NCBI GenBank assembly: GCA_022791635.1
Contig: JAAVZL010000018.1
Coordinates: forward strand, 1 to 34,591
DNA length: 34,591 nt
Direction: 5' to 3'
Origin: Lachnospiraceae bacterium
GTDB lineage: Bacteria; Bacillota; Clostridia; Lachnospirales; Lachnospiraceae
The position numbers were made by a program, and so were the translations under genes. The notes below the pieces were generated by a model. It saw only the letters and a list, made by a program, of their open reading frames with translations, had not been told where the DNA came from and ran no database searches. How positions within the stretch are numbered: position 1 is the stretch's first letter; every line of letters starts with the position of its first letter. Below, in pieces: positions 1 to 8,591 of the stretch.

Positions 1-1464
1 CGTATGCCCCAACACATAATCCTTGATTTCTTCATAAGTGGCTTTACTCTCTGCAGCCGTCAAATCCATCTCGCTCATTTCCAATTCCACTTCTATACTC
101 TGCTTTGCATGAAGTTTGGAAAGCAAACAGATAACTTCCACCCCAGCCGTCTGCGGAAACATATCCACCGGCCGCACCCTCTTTAGCTCATAGCCTCCCT
201 CACACAGGATCTTCAAATCCCGGGCCAAGGTGGCCGAATCGCAGCTCACATAGACAATGCGCTTCGGTGCCATGGAAAGCATGGTATCAAGGCAGGCCCG
301 GTCACAGCCCTTCCGGGGCGGGTCCACCACAATCACGTCCGCCTTGACTTTGTTCCTCTTATAGTGCTCTGGCAAAACCTCCTCTGCCCTCCCCAGATAA
401 AACTCTGCATTGGAGATTCCATTGAGTCTTGCATTCTCCCTCGCATCTTCCACAGCCTGTGGAACCACCTCCACCCCATAGACCCTTCCTGCCTTCTTTG
501 CCAGGAACAGGGAAATGGTGCCAATGCCGCAGTACAGATCCCAGACGGTCTCTGTGCCCGTAAGATCCGCATAGGCAAGGGCCGTCTCATAAAGCCGCTT
601 CGTCTGCACCGGATTCACCTGATAAAAGGACAGGGGAGAAATCCGGTATTGAACCTCACCGATCCGATCCATAATAAAGGTCCGCCCCCGTACAGGCAAG
701 ATCCTCTCGCCTAGAATCACATTGGTATTCCTCTGATTCACGTTTAGCGTCAGGCTGGTCATACCCGGAAGCGAAAAAAGCTCGTCCGCCAGCCGTTTCG
801 CACCGGGAAGCTCTTCCCCATTGATCACCACGCAGACCATCAGCTCTCCTGTGGCAAAGCCCTTGCGAATCAGCACATGACGCACAAGGCCCTCACCCGA
901 AGCCTCATCGTAGGCCGCAATTCCTTCCCTCTCCATAAAGTCTGCAATGATTTCCAGAATCCGCTGATTCTCCGGCACTCCCAGCAGGCAATCCCTGTTG
1001 GGCACAATGTGATGAGTCCGGGAAGCATAAAAGCCGGTAACAATTCTCCCCTCCCGGTCCTGCCCAAAGGGAAACTGGGCTTTATTCCGATAGCGAAACG
1101 GGTCCTCCATGCCGAGAACCGACAGCACCGGCGGCTCCTCAAAACCTCCGATTCGAACCAGATGATTTTTCACCTTATCCCGCTTATATTCAAGCTGCTT
1201 CTCATAGGAAAGAGCCTGAAGCTGACAGCCCCCGCAGGCCCGATGCACGGGACAGGCCGGCTCAACCCTGTCCAAAGAGGGCGTCAATATCTCCGCCAGC
1301 CGGGCATATCCATAGGTCTTCTTTACCTTCATCACCTTTGCCTGAACCACATCTCCCGGCACAACATCCTTAATAAACAAAGGAAAGCCATCTGCCTTTC
1401 CGATGCCTTCCCCCTCGTTTCCCATTCCTGTTATCTTCAATGTAAGTAAATCATTCTTTTTCAT
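1..1464 (-). CDS. rlmD: 23S rRNA (uracil-C5)-methyltransferase, RlmD/RumA family, 3' end beyond window
   Basis: Transfers a methyl group from SAM to C5 of a uridine in 23S rRNA (U1939 in E. coli numbering, by family). The 488 visible residues show an N-terminal TRAM-like region (about 1-60). Iron-sulphur cysteines follow at C71, C77, C80 and C159, with the E. coli RumA spacing C-x5-C-x2-C. The SAM loop is DLYCGIGT (309-316), then DPPRKG (381-386) and the nucleophile C408 in VSCDS. ATG at 1464 is chosen because GGAG lies 6 nt upstream; it starts 20 bp after the yhaM stop, so the two are probably co-transcribed. The usual RumA fold ends near residue 452, but the frame continues for at least 36 more residues to the window edge with an acidic, helical-looking tail. 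That tail resembles an extension I associate with Lachnospiraceae RlmD proteins. The family is certain; the exact target base is inferred. Confidence 0.95.
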   Translation of the reverse strand, partial: MKKNDLLTLKITGMGNEGEGIGKADGFPLFIKDVVPGDVVQAKVMKVKKTYGYARLAEILTPSLDRVEPACPVHRACGGCQLQALSYEKQLEYKRDKVKNHLVRIGGFEEPPVLSVLGMEDPFRYRNKAQFPFGQDREGRIVTGFYASRTHHIVPNRDCLLGVPENQRILEIIADFMEREGIAAYDEASGEGLVRHVLIRKGFATGELMVCVVINGEELPGAKRLADELFSLPGMTSLTLNVNQRNTNVILGERILPVRGRTFIMDRIGEVQYRISPLSFYQVNPVQTKRLYETALAYADLTGTETVWDLYCGIGTISLFLAKKAGRVYGVEVVPQAVEDARENARLNGISNAEFYLGRAEEVLPEHYKRNKVKADVIVVDPPRKGCDRACLDTMLSMAPKRIVYVSCDSATLARDLKILCEGGYELKRVRPVDMFPQTAGVEVICLLSKLHAKQSIEVELEMSEMDLTAAESKATYEEIKDYVLGHT

Positions 1465-1484
1465 GCTACGCTCCAGTCTCCAGC

Positions 1485-2456
1485 TCACTGCTGTCCCCCC
1501 GGCCCAAGACCGAACTGAGTGCTTCTGCGAATGTTGGATTCAAAGAGACGGTTATAGCCAAGCCACTCCTGGCCGGTCCCTGCGGACTTAAAAAGCTCCT
1601 TCAGAGTCTCCATCTTGGCATCCGTATTGTCTGCCATATTGAGAGCTACCGCCTCCATAAGGGCCGGCTTTTTGGGAGAACCATATTCCAGCTCACCATG
1701 ATGGGCAAGAATACAGTGCTTCAGCTCATTTTCAAGCCGCTTCGGAAATCCGGGAATCCTGCGGGCCCGCTCACCCACCATCTCGCTTCCCATAGCAATA
1801 TGCCCCAGAAGCTGTCCCTCGTCCGTATAATCATTTTCCGGAAAATCAGACAGCTCATAGACCTTGCCGATATCGTGGCACATGGCGGCCGTATACAGCA
1901 GATCCCGATTCAGAATCGGATACGCCTCCACATAATATCGACAAAGCTTGCACACACTTAGGGTGTGCTCCAGAAGACCGCCCACAAAGCTGTGGTGAAC
2001 GCTCTTGGCCGCGGAATGAAGCTTAAAGGCCTTGGCAAAGTCAGGATCCTTCACAAAAAATTCCTCCAGAAGCGCCTTAAGATGAGGCTCCTCCACCTCC
2101 CTGGCAAATCCCATCAGCTCCCGATACATCACCTCAATATCCTTGTCACTCACCGGAAGATAATCCGAGGCCCGGTATTCACTCTCCCGGGCTTTTCTGG
2201 CGCGCTTGATATTGAGCTGCAGAGTTCCCTGAAAGCTGGTGACCTCTGCCATAATATCCACATAATCCAGAACCTCAAAGTCCTCGATCCCCTGAGAATT
2301 GGGATCCCAGATCTTGGAATCAATAGTGCCTGTCTTATCCTGCATAACCACATTCTCATAAGTCTTACCGTTCTTCGTCACTGCCGACTGCTTGTACTTA
2401 CACAGATACACCCCTGAAATCCGGTCACCCTCACGAAAGCTCTCAATATATTTCAT
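1485..2456 (-). CDS. yhaM: 3'-5' exoribonuclease YhaM family (OB-fold + HD domain)
   Basis: A 323-residue protein with an N-terminal OB-fold nucleic-acid-binding domain (about 10-90) followed by an HD phosphohydrolase domain. HD metal-binding residues include the HH pair near 154-155, H164 in LLEHTLS, HD at 194-195 in CHDIGK and HH in ILAHHGELEYGS. This order and length match B. subtilis YhaM, a Mn-dependent 3'-5' exonuclease on RNA and ssDNA. The ATG at 2456 is preceded by GAGGAGGAG. It lies 45 bp downstream of the HtrA-like gene and 20 bp upstream of rlmD, all on the minus strand, which suggests one transcript. The C-terminus ends in a glycine- and glutamine-rich tail. Cytoplasmic RNA turnover is the expected role, taken from the family. 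Confidence 0.93.
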   Translation of the reverse strand: MKYIESFREGDRISGVYLCKYKQSAVTKNGKTYENVVMQDKTGTIDSKIWDPNSQGIEDFEVLDYVDIMAEVTSFQGTLQLNIKRARKARESEYRASDYLPVSDKDIEVMYRELMGFAREVEEPHLKALLEEFFVKDPDFAKAFKLHSAAKSVHHSFVGGLLEHTLSVCKLCRYYVEAYPILNRDLLYTAAMCHDIGKVYELSDFPENDYTDEGQLLGHIAMGSEMVGERARRIPGFPKRLENELKHCILAHHGELEYGSPKKPALMEAVALNMADNTDAKMETLKELFKSAGTGQEWLGYNRLFESNIRRSTQFGLGPGGQQ

Positions 2457-2501
2457 AACTCCTCCTCATATTCCCTCAAAGCAACAGTAGGAACGCCAAA
2501 G

Positions 2502-3794
2502 CTACAGCCGATCCAGCGTAACGCTGCAGGGAATCTCCTTGTAGCCCTCTTTTCCAAGACGCATCACAAGGACCTGAATCACCTGCTCCCTGGAGAACTT
2601 CAGCAGCATCTTTTGAATCTCGGAAATACTGGTGATAGCCTGTCCGCTGATCTCCACAATCACATCTCCCTGCTGAATTCCCGCATCCATAGCCGGAGAA
2701 TTCATTTCCACGCCTGTAATATATACTCCCACAGGGAGAGACTGCGCCTCCGCCCTCTCCTGGGTTACGTCCGCTCCCGTAATTCCGATGTACACCAGAT
2801 CCTGGCTGTTGGAAAGATGCTCAATCACATCCTTTACGCCGGAAATTCCATAGGCCGTCAGCGTATCACGGCTTCCGGCTCCCTGATAGCCCTGCTCCAA
2901 AAGCCCCACAATCTCACCCTCCAGATTCACCAGCACACCGCTGCTCTCGGAGGCCTTGGGCATATCCGTCAGCAAAAGCTCATATTCCCCGTCAATCACA
3001 CTCACCGTATGACCGGAAGCCACAAGATTGCCATACAGCACAGAGCCCGCCACTCCCGCAGGGCTTCCTGCTGCAATCACCAAATCCCCGGCCCGCATGT
3101 TCCGGGAGCCTCCCAGATTCGCCATCTGAATCTGATCCATGGTGCCCTCAGGCAGATCTGCCAGATTCACGCTTAAGATAGCCAGATCCGTTACCGTATC
3201 GTAATTTTTCAAAACAGCGTCTACGCTGGAGTGATTCACCAGCGTCACCTGGAGCTGATCCGCTGACTGAACTCTGGAATAAACGGTGAGAATCAAAAGC
3301 TCCACTCCGTTATTTCCCACCAGAAGCCCGCTTGTCTGCTCCCGGCTTTCGTAGGTCTCGTTGAACCAGTCCGTGTCATTGCTGGCAGCCGTCACGGTCA
3401 CCAGACTCTTGGCACACTCCTCAGCCACACCCTTAAGCTTCCCGTAAAGCTTCCGGTAATCCTCCAGCTCCAGCTCTACAGATTCCGTAATGACAATCTG
3501 CTCCTTTGGCGGCTCCGGTTCCTCCGGAACCACTGCCGGTTCTTCCTCTTCCTTCTCTTCTTCCTTTTCCTCTTCCCGGGGAAGGCTTATTTCCTGGCGC
3601 TCATCCTTCTGAAAGCGCTCCTCCATCCACGGACGGGACACCACAAAGGCAAGGCAGGCAACGACTCCGCACACCACTGCCAGGGCAAGCTGAAATATCA
3701 CCCTGCGAAAGGTTTTATTCTGGTAAAAACGCTGACGCTTGATCTTCTCCTTCACAAAGGAAAATTCCTCTTCCTGACGCTTTTCTTCTGCCAT
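2502..3794 (-). CDS. Membrane-anchored HtrA/DegP-like (S1C) protein with PDZ domain, probably not a protease
   Basis: A 430-residue protein: short cytoplasmic N-terminus, one membrane segment (about 31-53), an acidic Glu/Pro linker (62-96), a trypsin-like HtrA domain (about 125-330) and one PDZ domain (about 335-425, with GIQQGDVI). The catalytic residues do not hold up. The position of the His in the usual TNxHVV motif reads LTVYSRV, with Ser at 173. The Asp is kept (D203 in TDLAIL). The GNSGG serine motif reads SESSG (S284 kept, neighbours changed). I infer a non-proteolytic or strongly altered member that may act as a membrane sensor or scaffold. ATG 3794 is preferred over the in-frame GTG at 3812 because GGAG sits 7 nt before it. 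It is divergent from mutS2. Confidence 0.88.
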   Translation of the reverse strand: MAEEKRQEEEFSFVKEKIKRQRFYQNKTFRRVIFQLALAVVCGVVACLAFVVSRPWMEERFQKDERQEISLPREEEKEEEKEEEEPAVVPEEPEPPKEQIVITESVELELEDYRKLYGKLKGVAEECAKSLVTVTAASNDTDWFNETYESREQTSGLLVGNNGVELLILTVYSRVQSADQLQVTLVNHSSVDAVLKNYDTVTDLAILSVNLADLPEGTMDQIQMANLGGSRNMRAGDLVIAAGSPAGVAGSVLYGNLVASGHTVSVIDGEYELLLTDMPKASESSGVLVNLEGEIVGLLEQGYQGAGSRDTLTAYGISGVKDVIEHLSNSQDLVYIGITGADVTQERAEAQSLPVGVYITGVEMNSPAMDAGIQQGDVIVEISGQAITSISEIQKMLLKFSREQVIQVLVMRLGKEGYKEIPCSVTLDRL

Positions 3795-3888
3795 AAGCTT
3801 TCTCCACTTCACAGCAGCCCCGACAAGAGAACCGCTGTTCCACTCCTGACAAATCCACTGACCCGTACACTAATCCTTATTTTAATAC

Positions 3889-3969
3889 ATTTTGCCGAAT
3901 CTGTCCAGATGGGGATGTGGCAAAATAGGACGGCAGGCTTTTCCAATATCCGATGTCCGGCTTGGAAAA
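3889..3969. repeat. Two small inverted repeats in the htrA-like/mutS2 divergent region, overlapping a diverged copy of the 21.5-kb hairpin element
   Basis: ATTTTGCC at 3889-3896 pairs with GGCAAAAT at 3919-3926. TTTTCCAA at 3939-3946 pairs with TTGGAAAA at 3962-3969. Positions 3917-3964 also align to the left arm of the hairpin element at about 21499-21546, with about 38 of 48 positions identical by my count. The segment appears to be a decayed fragment of that element. Confidence 0.6.
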
Positions 3970-3997
3970 ACCCCTTTCTTTTCCGGCAAAAGTAGGG

Positions 3998-4003
3998 TAA
4001 AAT
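3998..4003 (+). promoter_or_regulatory. Candidate -10 element just before mutS2 start (possible leaderless start)
   Basis: TAAAAT ends 7 nt before the mutS2 ATG and no convincing purine-rich ribosome binding site lies between them. That spacing fits a leaderless or nearly leaderless transcript. No good -35 hexamer is visible 16-18 nt upstream (best is TTTCTT), so this is weak. Confidence 0.3.
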
Positions 4004-4010
4004 AGAGTAC

Positions 4011-6389
4011 ATGAACGAGAAAGCATTAAAAACATTGGAATTCGACAAAATCATAGACCAGCTGGCTCTCCATGCCGGAAGCGCAGGAGGACGAAAACGC
4101 TGCCTTTCCCTGACGCCCGGATGCCGGCTCGACGAGATTCTTAAAGCACAGCAGGAGACCGACGACGCCCTGAAGCGCTTATATCGAAGCGGCGGCGTGT
4201 CCTTCCTGGGCGTCCAGGACGTGCGGGGCTCCCTGAAGCGTTTGGAGATCGGAGGCTCCTTAAATACGGCGGAGCTTCTTTCGGTATGCAGCCTTTTGGA
4301 GGCAGCCGGACGCGCCAGGCGGTACGCCCGCAGCGCCGACATAGAGGAGGAGACCCTGGACAGCCTGGAGCCCCTCTTTACGGCTCTTGAGCCCTGCTCG
4401 CCCCTGTCTGTGGAGATCCGCCGCTGTATTCTGTCCGAGGAGGAGATAAGCGACGACGCCAGCCCCGGCCTTCGCCAGGTGCGCCGGGGGATTCAGACCG
4501 CCAACGGGCGAATTCATTCTGCCCTGACCGGACTCTTGAACGGCTCCTCCCGCAGCTATCTCCAGGATGCGGTGATTACCCAGAGAAACGGCCGCTACTG
4601 TGTGCCTGTCCGGGCGGAATACCGGAGTCAGATTCCCGGTATGATCCACGATCAATCCTCCACCGGCTCCACCCTCTTTGTGGAGCCTATGGCTGTAGTG
4701 AAATTGAACAATGACTTAAAAGAGCTCTATTTAAAGGAACAGGAGGAAATCGAGCATGTCCTGGAACGCTTAAGCGAGGAGACAACCGCTTCCATGGAAG
4801 CCATTCTCCAGGACTATGAGCTTTTGACGGAGCTTGACTTTATCTTTGCCAAGGCTTCTCTTGCCAGAGATATGAAGGCCACCCGCCCCGCCTTCAATAC
4901 AAAGGGGCAGGTACGCATCCGGGAAGCCCGTCACCCTCTTCTGGATGCCAAAAAAGTCGTTCCTGTGACCATTGAGCTGGGAAAAGACTTTGATCTGCTC
5001 ATCGTCACCGGCCCCAACACGGGAGGAAAAACCGTATCTCTGAAAACCGTAGGCCTTCTAACCCTTATGGGGCAGGCCGGACTTCAGATTCCTGCCGCTC
5101 CCCACTCGGAGCTGGCCCTGTTTGAGGAGGTCTATGCGGATATCGGGGACGAGCAGAGCATTGAGCAGTCCCTAAGCACCTTCTCCTCCCATATGACCAA
5201 CATCATCCGGATCCTGAAGGAGGCTTCCCTCCATTCCCTGGTGCTCTTTGACGAGCTCTGTGCGGGAACGGATCCCACAGAAGGGGCGGCCCTGGCTATC
5301 TCCATTCTCTCCCATCTGCACAAGCTGGGAATCCGGACCATGGCTACCACCCACTACAGTGAGCTGAAGGTATACGCCCTCTCCACGCCCCGGGTGGAAA
5401 ATGCCTCCTGTGAATTCAATGTGGACACCCTAAGTCCCACCTACCGGCTGCTCATCGGTATCCCCGGCAAGAGCAATGCCTTTGCCATCTCCTCCAAGCT
5501 GGGACTTCCCTCCTTCCTCATCGAGGAGGCCAAATCCCATTTAAGCGAGCAGAGCGAGAGCTTCGAGGATCTGCTGGCAGATCTGGAGATCAGCCGCAGG
5601 ACCAGCATACAGGAGCAGGAGGAGATCCGCCTTCACAAGGAAGAGATTGCCCGCCTGCGCTCTGCCCTGGAAAAGAAGCAGGAAAAGCTGGAGGACCAGA
5701 GAGACCGCATTCTCCGGGAGGCCAATGAAAAGGCGCGCAAGATTCTTCAGGAAGCCAAGGCTTATGCGGATCAGACCATGAAGGACTTCCACAAATTCGG
5801 CAAGTCCAATATCTCCGTCAGCGAGATGGAGGCTGAGCGTGCCCGCCTGCGGGAGCGCATCCAAAAGACGGAGGAAAGCCTCTCCCTCAAAAAGGAGCAG
5901 GCTCCCAAAAAGCAGATAAAGCCCTCCTCCCTGCACTTGGGAGATGCGGTACGGGTTCTGAGCCTCAATCTCACAGGCTCCGTCTCCTCCCTGCCTGACG
6001 CAAAAGGTAATCTCTTTGTACAGATGGGCATTCTGCGATCCCAGGTGAACATCTCGGATCTGGAGCTTGTGGATGAGCCCGTGATTACCGGCAAGAATTT
6101 TAGCAAAAGCGGCGCCGGCAAAATTAAGATGGGCAAATCCGCAAGTGTCAGCACGGAGATCAATCTCATCGGCATGACCGTGGACGAGGCCCTGGCTCAT
6201 CTGGACAAATATCTGGACGACGCCTCCTTGGCCCACCTGCCCTCGGTGCGCATTGTCCACGGAAAGGGGACGGGCGCCTTAAGAAAGGCAGTTCACAATC
6301 ATCTGAAACGCTGCAAATATGTGAAATCATTCCGCTTAGGGGAATTCGGGGAAGGAGACGCCGGCGTCACCATTGCGGAATTTAAATAA
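4011..6389 (+). CDS. mutS2: MutS2 ATPase/nuclease (Smr domain)
   Basis: A 792-residue MutS2. The N-terminal core/lever region (1-300) leads to an ABC-type ATPase with Walker A GPNTGGKT (334-341) and Walker B with D414-E415 in LFDELCAGTD. A long charged coiled coil follows (about 515-630), then a KOW-like region and a C-terminal Smr domain (about 715-792) with HGKGTG. In this family MutS2 limits recombination, and in B. subtilis it also acts on collided ribosomes. The Smr LDLRG-type motif is present as INLIGMTV, so nuclease competence is uncertain. The start gives the usual family N-terminus (MNEKALKTLEFDKI). The stop is 15 bp before the response regulator, so the three downstream genes may share its transcript. 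Confidence 0.97.
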   Translation: MNEKALKTLEFDKIIDQLALHAGSAGGRKRCLSLTPGCRLDEILKAQQETDDALKRLYRSGGVSFLGVQDVRGSLKRLEIGGSLNTAELLSVCSLLEAAGRARRYARSADIEEETLDSLEPLFTALEPCSPLSVEIRRCILSEEEISDDASPGLRQVRRGIQTANGRIHSALTGLLNGSSRSYLQDAVITQRNGRYCVPVRAEYRSQIPGMIHDQSSTGSTLFVEPMAVVKLNNDLKELYLKEQEEIEHVLERLSEETTASMEAILQDYELLTELDFIFAKASLARDMKATRPAFNTKGQVRIREARHPLLDAKKVVPVTIELGKDFDLLIVTGPNTGGKTVSLKTVGLLTLMGQAGLQIPAAPHSELALFEEVYADIGDEQSIEQSLSTFSSHMTNIIRILKEASLHSLVLFDELCAGTDPTEGAALAISILSHLHKLGIRTMATTHYSELKVYALSTPRVENASCEFNVDTLSPTYRLLIGIPGKSNAFAISSKLGLPSFLIEEAKSHLSEQSESFEDLLADLEISRRTSIQEQEEIRLHKEEIARLRSALEKKQEKLEDQRDRILREANEKARKILQEAKAYADQTMKDFHKFGKSNISVSEMEAERARLRERIQKTEESLSLKKEQAPKKQIKPSSLHLGDAVRVLSLNLTGSVSSLPDAKGNLFVQMGILRSQVNISDLELVDEPVITGKNFSKSGAGKIKMGKSASVSTEINLIGMTVDEALAHLDKYLDDASLAHLPSVRIVHGKGTGALRKAVHNHLKRCKYVKSFRLGEFGEGDAGVTIAEFK

Positions 6390-6404
6390 GGAGAATGACG
6401 GATT

Positions 6405-7106
6405 ATGGTAGCAAAACAGAAAATTCTTATTGTAGACGATGACACGAATATTGCGGAGCTTATTTCTCTGTACCTGACAAAGGAGTGCTTCGAGACTATG
6501 ATGGTTCATGACGGGGAGGAAGCTCTTCGGGTCTTTGATACCTTTATGCCCAATCTCATCCTACTGGACCTGATGCTTCCAGGCATTGACGGCTATCAGG
6601 TATGCCGGGAGATTCGGGCCAAATCTGCTACACCCATCATTATGCTCTCGGCCAAGGGAGAGGTCTTTGACAAGGTCCTGGGTCTGGAGCTGGGAGCCGA
6701 TGATTATATCATCAAGCCCTTTGACTCCAAGGAGCTGGTGGCCCGGGTCAAGGCCGTGCTGCGCCGGTATCAGCCTGTCAAGCAGGAGCCTCCCAAGTCC
6801 TCGGCCAAGGTTGTGGAGTATCCCGAGCTTGTGATCAACCAGACCAACTACTCCGTCCTCTATCGGGGGGAGCCGGTGGATATGCCTCCCAAGGAGCTGG
6901 AGCTTCTCTATTTCCTGGCCTCCTCGCCCAATCAGGTATTTACCAGGGAGCAGCTTCTGGATCACATCTGGGGCTATGAGTATATCGGAGACACCCGCAC
7001 CGTGGATGTACATATCAAGCGTCTTCGGGAAAAGATCAAGGATCATCCCAGCTGGAGCCTCTCCACCGTATGGGGCATTGGCTACAAATTCGAAGCCAGA
7101 GGATAA
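6405..7106 (+). CDS. OmpR/PhoB-family response regulator
   Basis: A 233-residue regulator with an N-terminal receiver domain (acidic pocket D11-D13, phosphoacceptor D55, switch S82, K104) and a C-terminal winged helix (about 130-230, ending in the typical TVWGIGYKFE). It should bind direct-repeat DNA when phosphorylated by the kinase encoded 6 bp downstream. An AAGGAG site lies 11 bp before the ATG. The close packing of mutS2, regulator, kinase and DUF885 lipoprotein suggests one operon. The stimulus cannot be read from the sequence. It resembles the generic PhoP/ResD/SrrA group and I do not give it a specific name. Confidence 0.95.
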   Translation: MVAKQKILIVDDDTNIAELISLYLTKECFETMMVHDGEEALRVFDTFMPNLILLDLMLPGIDGYQVCREIRAKSATPIIMLSAKGEVFDKVLGLELGADDYIIKPFDSKELVARVKAVLRRYQPVKQEPPKSSAKVVEYPELVINQTNYSVLYRGEPVDMPPKELELLYFLASSPNQVFTREQLLDHIWGYEYIGDTRTVDVHIKRLREKIKDHPSWSLSTVWGIGYKFEARG

Positions 7107-7112
7107 ACGCAC

Positions 7113-8546
7113 ATGAAGCATTCCCTCTATTTAAAGTTCATATTAACCTATGTGGTGTTTGGCTTCTTAAGCTTCTTTATCATTGCCACCTTCAGCTCCC
7201 AGATGATGCTGAATCACCTGACCTCCCAGAGAGCGGAAAGCCTCTACAAGGAGGCCCACTACATCTCCACCAATTTTGTCCGAAGCTACTACTCCCAGAG
7301 CCAGGATGCAGACTCCCTGCGGGCCCTTCACTCTCAGTTTCAGGCATTGGACACGTATCTAGGCGCCTCCATCTGGCTTCTCAATTCCGACGGAACCATT
7401 CTGGTAGACTCGGAAGGCAGCTTCACGGAAGCCTCTTCTCCGATGAGCAGCCCCTTTGACCCAACGGATATGGGAAGCAGCTACTATATGATCGGCAGCT
7501 TCTACGACTTTTTTTCCGAGGAGACCCTCTCCGTGGCTGCCCCCATCACCTACAATTTCCGAACCCGGGGCTATGTGCTGATCCATACCCCCCTCTCCTC
7601 CATTGAAAAGGAGCGGGATCGCCTTCTGAACATTACGTATCTGACCGTGCTTCTGGTTTTTCTTCTCTCTCTTTTGGTGCTGGCTGTGTTTACCTTTACC
7701 GTGTATCGGCCTCTGATGAAAATCACCGAGGCAGCCAGGCAGTATGCCCAGGGAAATTTCAAGTTCACCCTGGAAATCTACGAGGAGGATGAGATCGGTC
7801 AGCTGGCGAACACGCTCAATTACATGGCCCACGAGCTGGGAGAGATGGACGATTATCAGAAAAAGTTTGTGGCAAATATTTCCCACGATTTCCGGTCTCC
7901 CCTCACCTCCATCAAGGGCTATCTGGAGGCCATGCTGGACGGTACCATTCTGCCGGAAATGCAGGAAAAATATTTAAATATTGTTCTCATGGAGACGGAG
8001 CGCCTGAATAAGCTGACCACCGGGCTGTTAGCCCTAAATTCCCTGGACACCAAGCGGAATATGCTGGATATCACGAATTTTGACATCAACGGCCTTATCA
8101 AAAATACGGTTTCCTCCTTTGAGGGGCAATGCCGGGATCGCCGGATTACCATTGAATTGCTCTTTGACGCCAAACAGCAGTATGTGGCTGCCGATATGGG
8201 CAAGATTCAGCAGGTCATGTACAACCTTCTGGACAACGCTATCAAGTTCAGCTCCAATGATTCGGAGATTGTCATTGAGACCACCCTGCGCCACGAGAAA
8301 GTCTTTATCTCCGTGAAGGATGAGGGCATGGGCATTCCCAGGGACAGCATGAAAAAGATCTGGGAGCGGTTCTACAAGACAGATGCCTCCCGTGGCAAGG
8401 ACAAGCGGGGAACCGGCCTGGGCCTTTCCATTGTCAAGGAGATCATCACCTCTCATGGGGAGCATATCAACGCCATTTCCACAGAGGGTGTGGGAACGGA
8501 ATTTATCTTCACCCTTCCCCATATTCCGGAGCCAGACCAGACGTAA
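7113..8546 (+). CDS. Sensor histidine kinase (HAMP, HisKA, HATPase)
   Basis: A 477-residue membrane kinase. TM1 is at about 7-29, an extracellular sensor of about 140 residues follows, then TM2 (about 174-197) and a HAMP domain (about 198-250). The HisKA phosphorylation site is H258 in NISHDFRSPLTS, and the C-terminal ATPase has the N box (NLLDNAIKFS), G1 (DEGMGI) and G2 (GTGLGLSIVKE). It starts 6 bp after the response regulator, so the two form a cognate pair. The extracellular part looks like a PAS/Cache-like fold (contains WLLNSDGTILVDS), which would fit a small ligand or envelope signal; this is inference. The architecture is like PhoR/ResE/WalK-type kinases but without a cytoplasmic PAS domain. 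Confidence 0.95.
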   Translation: MKHSLYLKFILTYVVFGFLSFFIIATFSSQMMLNHLTSQRAESLYKEAHYISTNFVRSYYSQSQDADSLRALHSQFQALDTYLGASIWLLNSDGTILVDSEGSFTEASSPMSSPFDPTDMGSSYYMIGSFYDFFSEETLSVAAPITYNFRTRGYVLIHTPLSSIEKERDRLLNITYLTVLLVFLLSLLVLAVFTFTVYRPLMKITEAARQYAQGNFKFTLEIYEEDEIGQLANTLNYMAHELGEMDDYQKKFVANISHDFRSPLTSIKGYLEAMLDGTILPEMQEKYLNIVLMETERLNKLTTGLLALNSLDTKRNMLDITNFDINGLIKNTVSSFEGQCRDRRITIELLFDAKQQYVAADMGKIQQVMYNLLDNAIKFSSNDSEIVIETTLRHEKVFISVKDEGMGIPRDSMKKIWERFYKTDASRGKDKRGTGLGLSIVKEIITSHGEHINAISTEGVGTEFIFTLPHIPEPDQT

Positions 8547-8591
8547 GGGGATTGCTAAAATTACTTTCACAAGAAGGGAGCTCTTTTACCC

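Noticed and set aside
4..1449. Plus-strand open frames over the first 1.4 kb
   Set aside because: They are antisense to rlmD, which reads through to the window edge in one frame with all its motifs.
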